Shown: positions 26,929 through 37,666, counted from the first letter of the stretch. The stretch is 62,594 nt of DNA from Collinsella aerofaciens (GCF_015546965.1 NZ_JADMUF010000012.1:1-62594), one strand, 5' to 3'. Numbers and translations: made by a program. The notes: generated by a model from the sequence alone, not told the origin.

Positions 26929-26944
26929 CATAAGCTCGAGTAGA

Positions 26945-27514
26945 TTATCGAGCAACAATCACCACATGGCGATCAGGGTCAGAACCCTCAGAATGAGTAT
27001 CGACGGCATCATTGCCACGAAGTGCAATGTGAACCAGTCGGCGCTCATAGGCATTCATGGGCGGAAGCGAAACACTCTTATGAGTGCGGATGGCACGCTC
27101 GGCAGCAGACTGAGCCATGGAGGCAACCTTGTCCTGACGGCGGCTCTTGTATCCCTCGACGTCCACTACAACCGGATACCTAAAGCCAAGCTTGCGGCTC
27201 ACCAGCAAAGAGAACATAACCTGAAGGGCATCAAGGGTGCGACCATGACGGCCAATGAGAACGGCAAGATCGGGAGCCGTTACATCCAAAATCAGCTCAC
27301 CCTCGTCACCCTCATACTCATCGATAGGAGAGTTGGCGGCATCGAAGTGCGAAAGGATGGAACGCAGGATGGAAATCGCAACATCGGCAATGGTGTCGAG
27401 CTCCTCATCGGTCAGCTCTTCACCAGCCTTGTAGCGCTGTGCAATCTCGGGATAATCGCCCGCGACCTGCGGGGCAACCTCCTCAAGCATATCCTCGATG
27501 ATCTCTTCAGACAT
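26945..27514 (-). CDS. khpB: RNA-binding protein KhpB (Jag/EloR)
   Basis: 189 residues. An N-terminal acidic region, a KH domain with the LIGRHGRTLDALQVMFSLL motif, and an R3H domain ending in MNAYERRLVHIALRGNDAVDTHSEGSDPDRHVVI. Jag proteins bind RNA and in firmicutes tune cell elongation together with KhpA. The ATG at 27514 follows TTGGAG; another Met four codons upstream has none. It stands in the conserved rnpA-yidD-yidC-jag order. Confidence 0.94.
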   Translation of the reverse strand: MSEEIIEDMLEEVAPQVAGDYPEIAQRYKAGEELTDEELDTIADVAISILRSILSHFDAANSPIDEYEGDEGELILDVTAPDLAVLIGRHGRTLDALQVMFSLLVSRKLGFRYPVVVDVEGYKSRRQDKVASMAQSAAERAIRTHKSVSLPPMNAYERRLVHIALRGNDAVDTHSEGSDPDRHVVIVAR

Positions 27515-27529
27515 AACGTGCTCCAAAAG

Positions 27530-27541
27530 TTAGGTACCTAA
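27530..27541. repeat. 12-base palindrome TTAGGTACCTAA (second copy)
   Basis: Lies between yidC and khpB. Identical to the palindrome at 24026-24037. Confidence 0.5.
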
Positions 27542-27558
27542 ATAAGATTGATATCCCG

Positions 27559-28329
27559 CTACTTCTTCTTGTGCGGGCGCGGCTTCTTCTCGCGACGAGT
27601 GACCTCAACCTGCAGCGGCGCGTTCTTAAGACGCTCCTCCTCATCGGCCTTCGCCTTGTCGATGACCTTCTGCGTCACAAAAATCTGCTGGATAACCTGC
27701 CAAGCAGACGAGACGTCGTAGTACAGCAGAACACCAACGGGAAGGCTCCAGCCCATCCAAAGCATCATGACCGTCATGACAACGGCCATCATACGCATGC
27801 TCTGAGCCTGCTGGCCGGTCTGGTTGCGCGACATATAGAGCTGCGGAATCAGGGTCAGAACGGCGAACAGGATCAGGCAGACCAGCGCAGGCAGTGCAAC
27901 CATAAAGCCATCGGCAAAGGAAGCGCTCGGCGTGGTGGTCAGGTCGGGCAGGATGTTGAAGAACGAGAACGTGCCCTCGTTAAAGTACTGCGGCAGGTTA
28001 CGCAGCAGCGTAAACAGGGCAAACAGGATAGGCATCTGAATCAGGAGCGGTAGGCAGCCGGACAGCGGATTGAACTTGTTCTCGCTGTAGAACTTCTGCA
28101 TCTCCTCGGCCTGACGCTGAGGATCGTCGGCATAGCGCTCCTGGATCTCGAGCATCTTGGGCTGCAGCACCTGCATGCGAGCCGTCGACTTGGTCGACTT
28201 GAGCATGAGCGGCGTCAGCAGCAGACGGATGATGACCACCAGGATGATGATGGACAGGCCCCAGTCGACCGCAAAGGTCTGGATGAGCTTGAGCAGCTCG
28301 AAAAGGATGTTAACGATCCAATCCCACAT
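27559..28329 (-). CDS. yidC: Membrane protein insertase YidC (Oxa1 family)
   Basis: Inserts and folds membrane proteins, alone or with Sec. 256 residues, the short Gram-positive form. It has no lipobox, unlike SpoIIIJ. Hydrophobic segments appear at about 3-45 (two helices with WGLSIIILVVIIRLLLTPLML, containing the conserved Arg of the hydrophilic groove), 92-112, 136-155 and 180-205. A basic C-terminal tail (RREKKPRPHKKK) suits ribosome contact. GGAGG lies 8 bases before the ATG. Confidence 0.94.
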   Translation of the reverse strand: MWDWIVNILFELLKLIQTFAVDWGLSIIILVVIIRLLLTPLMLKSTKSTARMQVLQPKMLEIQERYADDPQRQAEEMQKFYSENKFNPLSGCLPLLIQMPILFALFTLLRNLPQYFNEGTFSFFNILPDLTTTPSASFADGFMVALPALVCLILFAVLTLIPQLYMSRNQTGQQAQSMRMMAVVMTVMMLWMGWSLPVGVLLYYDVSSAWQVIQQIFVTQKVIDKAKADEEERLKNAPLQVEVTRREKKPRPHKKK

Positions 28330-28358
28330 GTAAGTTTTCCTCCGATAGCGAGTGCCCG

Positions 28359-28583
28359 CTAGGGCACAGGGTCATAACCGCCGACGTGCAGGGGATTGCA
28401 GCGAGCGATGCGCCTCACGGCAAGCCAGCAGCCTCTCAAAACACCGTACTTCTCAATCGCCTGGACGGCGTATTGCGAGCACGTTGGGTAATAAATGCAG
28501 GCGTCAGGCAATAAGGGCGAAATAACCTGTTGATATATGCGAATAGGAGCGATGGCAACACGTCGCAAAACGTGATTGCTCAT
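28359..28583 (-). CDS. yidD: Membrane protein insertion efficiency factor YidD
   Basis: Short 74-residue peripheral membrane protein that assists YidC. The family motif [17 protein letters not shown] and the second half [14 protein letters not shown] are present, with the three conserved cysteines (PTCSQY, GCW, RCNP). The start codon overlaps the end of rnpA by four bases (ATGA), behind GGAGG. Confidence 0.95.
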   Translation of the reverse strand: MSNHVLRRVAIAPIRIYQQVISPLLPDACIYYPTCSQYAVQAIEKYGVLRGCWLAVRRIARCNPLHVGGYDPVP

Positions 28584-28918
28584 CGCTCCTCCCCGGCAAC
28601 GCCGGCGCGTTTAATAAGCGAACGCAACGCCTTGTCCATCTCCTGCGGCGAGGAAACCCTCGTCTTGGGAGTTGCGAACAAGATGATGTCATAACCCGCA
28701 ACGGGAAATCCACAGCTGCGGGCGGCCTCGCGCATCACACGCTTAGATCGGTTGCGCACGACAGCACAACCGAGTCGTTTAGCACCAACGAAGGCGACCC
28801 TTCCGGAGTCGCCTTCGCCAACCGATTCACATATGGTCATTCGAATCAGAGGGTGATTGAAACGACGCCCCTGACTGAACACATGCTCGAAATCTTGCCG
28901 AGACTTAATAGTCTTCAT
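28580..28918 (-). CDS. rnpA: Ribonuclease P protein component
   Basis: Protein subunit that helps the RNase P RNA mature tRNA 5' ends. 112 residues. The N-terminal FxxVF-type motif ([12 protein letters not shown]) and the RNR signature [16 protein letters not shown] are present. No good Shine-Dalgarno is visible before the ATG. The rpmH-rnpA-yidD-yidC-jag order is the classical origin cluster. The RNase P RNA gene itself is not seen in the window. Confidence 0.95.
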   Translation of the reverse strand: MKTIKSRQDFEHVFSQGRRFNHPLIRMTICESVGEGDSGRVAFVGAKRLGCAVVRNRSKRVMREAARSCGFPVAGYDIILFATPKTRVSSPQEMDKALRSLIKRAGVAGEER

Positions 28919-28938
28919 GCGAGATGTGTGTATCGCTG

Positions 28939-29073
28939 CTAGACAGTGAGACGCTTGCGGCCCTTGGCGCGACGACGGGCGAGCACGGCACGACCACCCT
29001 TAGTGGCCATACGGGCACGGAAGCCATGGGTCTTGGCACGCTTACGCTTATTAGGCTGATACGTACGCTTCAT
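28939..29073 (-). CDS. rpmH: 50S ribosomal protein L34
   Basis: 44 residues, the normal size: [22 protein letters not shown], then [17 protein letters not shown]. The ATG at 29073 follows AGGAGGA. It is the first gene of the leftward cluster from the origin. Confidence 0.97.
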   Translation of the reverse strand: MKRTYQPNKRKRAKTHGFRARMATKGGRAVLARRRAKGRKRLTV

Positions 29074-29133
29074 CTTAAGTTCCTCCTGCTGCATTTCGAG
29101 TGTCCGCGGGGACGCGGACGCAGATATAGACAC

Positions 29134-29418
29134 GTGAGCTTGAAGATTGTAGGGAAATCAATGTTCAAATGTCAAGAAATCAAAGGTAAAAGGTTGCGCA
29201 GTTCACACGGTTCCCCCATAAGCCAAGCTCGATTTAGCGGTGCATGGCAACTTTTCACGATATTTCATCGAGTTTTCAACAGGTCATGTTGGCAATGTTG
29301 AGAACTTTTCGCCCGTTTTCCAAAGTTTTCAACAGGTTTTGAAAAGTTGTCGAAAGATGAGAAACATTGCACGGTGAGCTACTATTTGTTCGAAACCTTT
29401 TGGAAGATTGCGAGCGGC
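29134..29418. promoter_or_regulatory. Origin-proximal intergenic region with DnaA-box-like sites
   Basis: Gene-free gap between the divergent rpmH and ATPase genes. TTTTCAACA, one mismatch from TTTTCCACA, occurs at 29273-29281 and 29326-29334, and TTCTCAACA on the minus strand at 29296-29304. These resemble DnaA boxes. The gap must also contain promoters for both directions; I cannot place them with confidence. Confidence 0.55.
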
Positions 29419-30771
29419 ATGTCTGACGACTTTTACACCATGGTCGATTCCGGAGACCCGGCACCCGACAACGAGCACATCACCGGCGTGCGCGAAGAGC
29501 GTGCGGAAGGCGAGCAGACGACCACGCAGGCGCCAAAAGCCATGTACGCCGCGCGCATCGCCGTCTATGACGACATGCTGTCGACACCGCGTGTGATTGT
29601 CATTGATCCGCAAGATGTCCGCACGTATTTGGAAGAGACGACCAACACCGTCTACCAGTGCATGAAAGAACAAGGTGGCCATATCTCGCTCATGGTCATC
29701 CGCGAGATTGTCGAAAACTTTATCCACGCGCACTTTGCCGAGCCCATCATCTCGATCCTGGACGGCGGAGACACCATCCGCTTTGCTGATCAAGGACCCG
29801 GCATCGACGACAAGGAACGCGCTTTCGACTTTGGCGTTACCAGCGCAAACAGCAAGATGAAGCGCTATATCCGTGGAACCGGAGCAGGGTTTCCCATGGT
29901 GCAGGAGTATTTGGAAAACGCCGGCGGTGCCGTATCCATCGAGGACAACATGGGCAACGGCACCGTGGTAACGGTAAGCCTGAACCCTAAACGCGTGCAG
30001 GAAATCGAGCGTGCCGGCGGACGCGGTGCTGCCGTGCGGCCCGAGACGGAGCACCCCACATATCCCCTGCCGGGAGCTTTTGCGCAGCAGCCCATGGCAA
30101 CGCAGCAGATGCAGCCCCCCGTGGGACAGATGCAGCAGCCCGGAATGCTTCCTACACAAGAGCCCCAGGCGACATCGATGTCGATGCCGCCAAACATGCC
30201 AGAGACCATGCCGCTGGCGGATCAGGATGCAGCAGCAATGCAGCAGGCGACGGGAGCACCGGGTGGCCAGCAAATGGGCTATCAGCCGTACCAACAGGGA
30301 TATCCATATCAGCAGATGCCGCCACTGGGGTATGGCCAGCAGTTCCCGCAGCAGTACCAGCAGGGATATCAGCAGCCGTACCGGCAGATGCCGCAGCAGC
30401 AGTACAACCCTTGGGCCCAGCAGATGCCTCCGCAGCCTTACCAACAGTGGCCTCAAAGTTTTCAACAGCAAATGCCGCCGATGCAGAGTTCTCAACAACC
30501 AGCAGCTCAAATGATGTATCCTAATGCAGCAAATCAGTATGCGCAGCCACAACCGGACGTGTTCGTAAGCGATCGCGGCAACGCCGCGCTAGGCTATCTG
30601 GCGCAAAATCAAGCGTGCGGTGCAACCGATCTGGCGAGGGCGTTTGGAAACTCGGCCCCCACTTGGTCACGCACGCTCAATGACTTGGCGCAGGCCGGCT
30701 TGGTCATCAAGCATGGCCAGAAATACCATCTGACCGAACTCGGCGCCGCTCGCGTGCGAGCTCAGAGCTAA
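29419..30771 (+). CDS. GHKL-type ATPase with Gln/Pro-rich linker and winged helix
   Basis: 450 residues from the ATG at 29419; the frame stays open upstream, and a GTG at 29374 is an alternative. Residues about 85-190 form a GHKL ATP-binding domain: N-box REIVENFIHA (Asn100), G1 box DQGPGI (from Asp124), G2 box RGTGAGFP, and a closing NGTVVTVSL strand. There is no HisKA domain. Residues 205-382 are a low-complexity linker packed with Gln, Pro, Met and Tyr. Residues 385-450 look like a MarR/ArsR-type winged helix. It sits 15 bases upstream of dnaA and is probably cotranscribed. Role unknown; DNA binding driven by ATP state is a reasonable hypothesis. Confidence 0.8.
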   Translation: MSDDFYTMVDSGDPAPDNEHITGVREERAEGEQTTTQAPKAMYAARIAVYDDMLSTPRVIVIDPQDVRTYLEETTNTVYQCMKEQGGHISLMVIREIVENFIHAHFAEPIISILDGGDTIRFADQGPGIDDKERAFDFGVTSANSKMKRYIRGTGAGFPMVQEYLENAGGAVSIEDNMGNGTVVTVSLNPKRVQEIERAGGRGAAVRPETEHPTYPLPGAFAQQPMATQQMQPPVGQMQQPGMLPTQEPQATSMSMPPNMPETMPLADQDAAAMQQATGAPGGQQMGYQPYQQGYPYQQMPPLGYGQQFPQQYQQGYQQPYRQMPQQQYNPWAQQMPPQPYQQWPQSFQQQMPPMQSSQQPAAQMMYPNAANQYAQPQPDVFVSDRGNAALGYLAQNQACGATDLARAFGNSAPTWSRTLNDLAQAGLVIKHGQKYHLTELGAARVRAQS

Positions 30772-30786
30772 AGAACGGGAGAGACA

Positions 30787-32511
30787 GTGGACGAGGAAGC
30801 AAGCATCATCCTGGGGGATGCCATCGCCTTTTGTCAGCGCGACGGCCAAGATGCACGCCTCATCAACATGCTGGGGCAATCGCGCGCCATAAGCCTGACC
30901 GAAGATACGCTCACGATCGAGGCCCCCTCGCGCTTTGCCATCGCGCAGCTCAAAAAGCATCAGCCGACTATTGAGGCCTATCTGGAAGAAATCGCCTTTG
31001 CACCGATTGCGCTCGACATCGTGGCACCGCAAGGCGCCGCGACGGAATCCGCTGCCGCGACGGCGGCCGCCGCGGCTCCCGCTGCTTCCCCGGCGGTGTC
31101 GGCCTCCGCAGGCGACGTGCCGACAATCGAGCACCAGCACAGCGATGTTTCCCGTGAAACCATGGCACCGTTGCCGACCGCGGCGGCGACGCCAGCGAAC
31201 GCACCCGTCACGCACATGCCAATCGCTCACGACGCAGCGGCGAGCGCGGATTCGGGCATTGCAATCAAGAACACACTCTCGGCCGATGATTTTCGTCGCA
31301 TGATGAACCAGATGAAGGGCGGAGCGCCGACTAAATCAACGCAAGCTGCGACCCCCGCTTCACCCATGCCAGCACCGACCGTGCCGGCTGAGCAGAATAC
31401 GGATGGAGCCCCGCTCGCCGCGAACTCAAAATTTACCTTTGAGAACTTTGTCTACGGCCCCGAGAACAGTCATGCCTATCGCTCGGCACTCAAGTTTGCC
31501 GCCCTCGCGGACGAGCGCGGCACATGCACATCGCTGTTCATCTACGGCAAATCGGGCCTGGGCAAGACGCACCTACTGCTTGCCATCAAAAACGAGCTCG
31601 CCGAGAAGTCGCCCGAGATCAAGGTCAAGTATGCCAACTCCCAGGCATATCTGGACGACCTGATGACCGAGTTCGACCGCCAAAAGAAGAGCAACGCCCC
31701 CATCATGCAGGCGTACCACGGCGTGGACGTGCTCATCATCGATGACATCCAAAACATCATCGGCAAGCGCGCGAGCGTGGACTACTTTTTCCAGCTCATG
31801 GACGAGTTCATCCGCAACAACAAGAAGGTCGTCATCGCGGCAGACCGTGCCCCCAAGGACCTGAGCATGGACGAGCGTCTGACCAGCCGCTTCAACGCCG
31901 GCATGCTCTGCCTGGTCGCAGAGCCCAGCTACGAGATGAAATACAAGATCTTGCAGCGCTATTACGAGAACACCATCGTCGCCGCTCCCGAGGCAGGCGA
32001 CGACTCGCTGCTGGCGGCCTATGGGGGCGACGGCGGACACCTGACCGACGAGCACTTTAAACACATGGCCGAGGTCTCGGGCACCAACATCCGCGAACTC
32101 GAGAGCTTTTGCGAGCGCTGCGCCGGCGAGGCGGGCGACCGCGAGCGCGAGGGCGGGGAGCTCACCTTTGACGATATCGACGCCATCGCCAGCCAGTACT
32201 TCGACACATCGGCCAAAAAGATCAACGTGCAAACGGTTCAGTCCGTCATTGAAGAGCAGTACGGCGTGACGCACGAGGAGCTCATCGGCCCGCGACGCAA
32301 CGCCAATATCGCCAAGGCACGCCACATTGCCATCTATCTGGCCATCGAGATGTGCGAGATGACGACCACGGCGGTGGGCGCCGAATTTGGCAACCGCAAC
32401 CACTCGACCGTCAGCACGAGCTACAAAAAGGTTCAGAAGATGATCCAGGAAGACCGCACCGTCACCGAAGATCTCAAATCGTTGCGCGATAAAATTACAC
32501 TGCGCTCGTAG
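30787..32511 (+). CDS. dnaA: Chromosomal replication initiator DnaA
   Basis: AAA+ initiator, 574 residues, longer than usual because of the Ala/Pro-rich domain II (about 80-210). Domain III has Walker A GKSGLGKT (254-261), Walker B VLIIDDIQN, and the arginine-finger region ERLTSRF. Domain IV ends with the DNA-binding signature AEFGNRNHSTVSTSYKKV. The GTG start follows GGGAGA. Within domain II the DNA at 31146-31161 resembles parS. Confidence 0.97.
   Translation: MDEEASIILGDAIAFCQRDGQDARLINMLGQSRAISLTEDTLTIEAPSRFAIAQLKKHQPTIEAYLEEIAFAPIALDIVAPQGAATESAAATAAAAAPAASPAVSASAGDVPTIEHQHSDVSRETMAPLPTAAATPANAPVTHMPIAHDAAASADSGIAIKNTLSADDFRRMMNQMKGGAPTKSTQAATPASPMPAPTVPAEQNTDGAPLAANSKFTFENFVYGPENSHAYRSALKFAALADERGTCTSLFIYGKSGLGKTHLLLAIKNELAEKSPEIKVKYANSQAYLDDLMTEFDRQKKSNAPIMQAYHGVDVLIIDDIQNIIGKRASVDYFFQLMDEFIRNNKKVVIAADRAPKDLSMDERLTSRFNAGMLCLVAEPSYEMKYKILQRYYENTIVAAPEAGDDSLLAAYGGDGGHLTDEHFKHMAEVSGTNIRELESFCERCAGEAGDREREGGELTFDDIDAIASQYFDTSAKKINVQTVQSVIEEQYGVTHEELIGPRRNANIAKARHIAIYLAIEMCEMTTTAVGAEFGNRNHSTVSTSYKKVQKMIQEDRTVTEDLKSLRDKITLRS
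31146..31161. promoter_or_regulatory. parS-like sequence inside dnaA
   Basis: TGTTTCCCGTGAAACC matches parS at 14 of 16 positions. It lies in the codons for DVSRET in the variable linker of DnaA, where sequence constraint on the protein should be low. Confidence 0.4.
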
Positions 32512-32749
32512 GGAAATAGAGACACCTGTTGAAAACTTGTCAAAACCACGGGCATAAGGTGTCTAAAACCCAACCCGCGGTGATGAAAAGTTTTGCGCAG
32601 GTTTTGAACGTGGAAAACCACCCCTGTTGCACACAGGTTGCTGTCGATTCTCTTTCTGGGTCTGACCTGCGTCTCTGGGAGTAATCAACAGTTTCGTCAG
32701 TGCTATTACTATTATTAAGATATTTATATCTATAGAAAGGTATTAAAAG
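32512..32749 (+). other. oriC: Probable oriC (dnaA-dnaN intergenic region)
   Basis: 238 bases without a gene. It contains TGTTGAAAA (32527-32535), CGTGGAAAA (32610-32618) and TAATCAACA (32682-32690), which resemble DnaA boxes. A spacer follows, then the run CTATTACTATTATTA at 32703-32717 and an AT-rich stretch up to the dnaN ribosome site. The run has the form of DnaA-trios, and the order box, spacer, trio, AT-rich DNA matches the unwinding element described in Bacillus subtilis. Confidence 0.75.
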
Positions 32750-33853
32750 ATGAAGTTCACCGTCAGCCAGAGCTCGCTTACACAAGCCATCGGCGTCGTT
32801 ATGAAGGGTGTCGCTTCGGCATCCACCCTTCCCATCCTGTCGGGCGTGCTCGTCAAGGCGCAAGACGGCATCTTGGAATTCCAGACCTCTAACTACACCA
32901 TCTCGATCCGTCATCGCATCGCGGCGCATGTCGAAGAAGAGGGTGAGATGGTTATCCCCTGTAAGATGCTCTCCAATATCACCAAGACTCTCCCCGATGC
33001 CCCGGTCACCTTTGAGCTGTCCGAGCGCCAGGTGCTGATCAGTTGCGAGAAGAGCTCGTTCCGCCTGAACACGCTCGATGCCAATGACTTCCCTGAGTTT
33101 CCGGCCTATGCCATCGAGAGTGCCGTGGAGCTGCCGACCGATATCTTGTCCGAGATGGTCGGCCGCGTGTGGCGCGTCACCTCGACCGACAAGGCCCGCC
33201 CCATCCTGGGCGGCGTGCACATGAAGGTCGAGAACAACACCGTTCGCCTGGTGGCGACCGATTCCTTCCGCTTGGCCGTGTGCGATACGCAGGTCGAGAC
33301 CTCGACCCTCGAGGGCTCCTTTGAGCTCAACGTTCCGGCCGACGCCTTTAACGACGCGCTGAACATCATGGCCAGCCAGGCGACCATCATGATCGGGGCT
33401 ACCGACACCCAGGTCGTCTTCGAGGCCGGCAACACCACCTACGTGTCGCGCCGCATCGAGGGCGTGTACCCCAACTACAAGCAGCTCATCCCCGATTCGT
33501 GCGTGACGAGCGTCAAGATCGACGTCGCCGCCTTTAACGCCGCCCTCAAGCGCGTGGCCGTTATCGCGAGCGCCAACCCCGCCGTCAAGTTCGAGATCGA
33601 TGTCGAGAACGGGCAGATGGGTCTGTCCTCCATTTCCAATGACCAGGACCTTGCGCAGGAGACAATCGATGTCGAGGCCGAGGGCGAGTCGGGCACCATC
33701 GCCTTCAACTACCACTACATCTTCGGGTGCCTCAATGCTCTGTCCAAGGAGAAGGAGATCACGCTGGAGCTCAAGAGCTACTCGCAGGCGGGCATCTTCA
33801 AGTCCTACGACAAGATCAACTACCTGTACCTGGTCATGCCGGTCCGCATCTAG
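32750..33853 (+). CDS. dnaN: DNA polymerase III sliding clamp, beta subunit
   Basis: Ring-shaped processivity clamp, 367 residues, three repeated domains. Recognised from MKFTVSQSSLTQAI, STLPILSGVLVKA, the RVWRVTSTDKARPILGGVHM segment opening domain 2, LVATDSFRLAV, and the C-terminus YLYLVMPVRI. AAAGG lies ten bases before the ATG. It follows dnaA across the predicted origin. Confidence 0.97.
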   Translation: MKFTVSQSSLTQAIGVVMKGVASASTLPILSGVLVKAQDGILEFQTSNYTISIRHRIAAHVEEEGEMVIPCKMLSNITKTLPDAPVTFELSERQVLISCEKSSFRLNTLDANDFPEFPAYAIESAVELPTDILSEMVGRVWRVTSTDKARPILGGVHMKVENNTVRLVATDSFRLAVCDTQVETSTLEGSFELNVPADAFNDALNIMASQATIMIGATDTQVVFEAGNTTYVSRRIEGVYPNYKQLIPDSCVTSVKIDVAAFNAALKRVAVIASANPAVKFEIDVENGQMGLSSISNDQDLAQETIDVEAEGESGTIAFNYHYIFGCLNALSKEKEITLELKSYSQAGIFKSYDKINYLYLVMPVRI

Positions 33854-33862
33854 CGCTGCGCC

Positions 33863-34969
33863 ATGACCATGTTCGCCCGCGATCTTTCCGTCGCGCACTA
33901 CCGCAGCTTCGATAGTTATCGCCTTGCCCTGGACGAGGGCGTGACGATACTTGCGGGACCCAACGCGGCGGGAAAGACCAATCTCATAGAGGCGCTGCAG
34001 CTGCTGACGAGCGGCGCCTCGTTTAGGCATCCGACCGCAGCCGAGCTCGTCCATGACGGCGTGGGCTCGTGCAAGGCCGAGCTGAGGCTCGAGGGCGACG
34101 GCCGCGTGCTTGATATGGGATTGAACGCGGAGGACGGTAAGCGCTCGTTTAGCCGCAACGGCAAGAGATGTTCTGCCGCCGGTGTGCGCGGGGTTCTGCC
34201 GAGCGTGCTGTTTTGCCCCGACCATCTGGACATGGTTAAGCGAGGCGCCAGTGTGCGCCGCGCCGCCCTCGATGACTTTGGCATGCAACTGAGCGCACGC
34301 TATGCCGATCTTGCGAGCACCTATGGGCGCTGCGTGACCCAGCGTAACGCCTTGCTCAAGGAGACCTGGTGCTGCCGCGAGATGCTCGGCGCGTGGAACG
34401 ATTCGATTGCCCGCGCGGGCTCGGCCCTGCTTGTGCACCGGTTGGCTCTGCTCGACCGGCTGGCGGGCCATGTGCACACTGCCTACGGGCAAGTGGCATC
34501 CGGTGAGGCTGCCAACGTGACCTATACGTCCACGCTGGGGGATTTGCCCCAGGTCGATGATCGCGAAGAGCTGAAGGGCTGGGCGTACGAGCGCATGCTG
34601 GCTGCCCTTGATGAGCACGCCGACGAGGAAATTCGCCGCGGCGTGACGTTGGTGGGACCGCATCGCGATGAGATTGAGTTTACCGTGGCGGGTCGCTCCG
34701 CCCGTTCATTTGCCAGCCAAGGTCAGCAGCGAACGTTGGTTCTGGCCTGGAAGGTGGCGGAGGTGGCCGTGGCTCGCGATGTCCTGGGCACCGCCCCATT
34801 GCTGCTTTTGGACGACGTGATGAGCGAACTCGACGGCGAACGCCGCGGTGCTTTCCTGCGGCTGATCGGCGATGATATCCAGACGGTCATAACCACGACC
34901 AACCTGGGGTACTTTACCGATGACCTGCTTGATCGAGCCAAGGTGGTGAGCATGGGTGAGACGTGCTAA
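33863..34969 (+). CDS. recF: DNA replication and repair protein RecF
   Basis: SMC-like ATPase that helps load RecA at gaps. 368 residues. Walker A GPNAAGKTNLIEAL at the N-terminus, the ABC-like signature near RSFASQGQQRTLVLAWKVAE, and Walker B LLLLDDVMSELDGERR. No strong ribosome site precedes the ATG at 33863; a second ATG lies two codons on. It overlaps the next gene by 14 bases. Confidence 0.95.
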   Translation: MTMFARDLSVAHYRSFDSYRLALDEGVTILAGPNAAGKTNLIEALQLLTSGASFRHPTAAELVHDGVGSCKAELRLEGDGRVLDMGLNAEDGKRSFSRNGKRCSAAGVRGVLPSVLFCPDHLDMVKRGASVRRAALDDFGMQLSARYADLASTYGRCVTQRNALLKETWCCREMLGAWNDSIARAGSALLVHRLALLDRLAGHVHTAYGQVASGEAANVTYTSTLGDLPQVDDREELKGWAYERMLAALDEHADEEIRRGVTLVGPHRDEIEFTVAGRSARSFASQGQQRTLVLAWKVAEVAVARDVLGTAPLLLLDDVMSELDGERRGAFLRLIGDDIQTVITTTNLGYFTDDLLDRAKVVSMGETC

Positions 34970-35519
34970 TTACGAGCGCGAGAGCGAAACGGTTGCCTTC
35001 AGTGGATTTTTGAACGCAGAGCGTCAGCGCATCCTGGCGGCCGCGACACCTGAGCGCCGCGCGCAGATGGAGGCTGCCGGGGAGTCGCGCGCGGTCTATC
35101 GCGCGTGGAACGCGGTGTGCTCGGGCACGCGCGAGGGGCGGCATGTGACGGGCTTGCGCTACCTGCCCGAGTCCAATGAGCTGCTGGTATATCTCGATTC
35201 GCCCTCGTGGACGCAGGAAATGACGCTGTTGCGCGAGATCATTCGCGCGCGCATGGAGCGCGCCGGTGCGCATGTGGACGGCCTGGTGTTCAAAACCACC
35301 GCGCCCGGTCACACGCCGCCCGCCGCCAAGGAGCGCCTGCGCCCGGCGACGACCGAGCGCCCGTCGGCCCCGCACGCCGACCTAAGTGAGGCCGAGTGCA
35401 CCGAGATTGAGTGCCAAGTGGCGCCCATCGAAGACCAAAAACTGCGCGAGGCCCTCGAGAATGCCATGAGAGCCAGTGCCGAGTGGGCCAAGGGCGTGCA
35501 AAGCAAAAAAGAGCCTTAA
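34956..35519 (+). CDS. DciA-like protein (DUF721)
   Basis: 187 residues. The central part (about 45-105: YRAWNAVCSGTREGRHVTGLRYLPESNELLVYLDSPSWTQEMTLLREIIRARM) matches the DUF721/DciA fold, known as the ancestral loader of the DnaB helicase in bacteria that lack DnaC or DnaI. The C-terminal half is Pro/Glu-rich and probably disordered. The GTG start lies within the end of recF. The position between recF and gyrB matches the conserved actinobacterial order. The loader role is from family knowledge. Confidence 0.85.
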   Translation: MRRANYERESETVAFSGFLNAERQRILAAATPERRAQMEAAGESRAVYRAWNAVCSGTREGRHVTGLRYLPESNELLVYLDSPSWTQEMTLLREIIRARMERAGAHVDGLVFKTTAPGHTPPAAKERLRPATTERPSAPHADLSEAECTEIECQVAPIEDQKLREALENAMRASAEWAKGVQSKKEP

Positions 35520-35545
35520 ATCGCATCTGGTGGCCTTGTAGAGCC

Positions 35546-35576
35546 AAATACCCTCGTTCCCGAGGGTATTTTTTTA
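35546..35576 (+). terminator. Terminator before gyrB
   Basis: AAATACCCTCG (35546-35556) pairs with CGAGGGTATTT, followed by a long T run. Confidence 0.93.
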
Positions 35577-35582
35577 CGATAA

Positions 35583-37655
<2,073 letters not shown>

Positions 37656-37666
37656 GAGGAGGTAAC

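Noticed and set aside
32540-34663. 707-codon minus-strand frame across dnaN and recF
   Set aside because: It is antisense to two conserved genes, with composition typical of a shadow frame and no domain.
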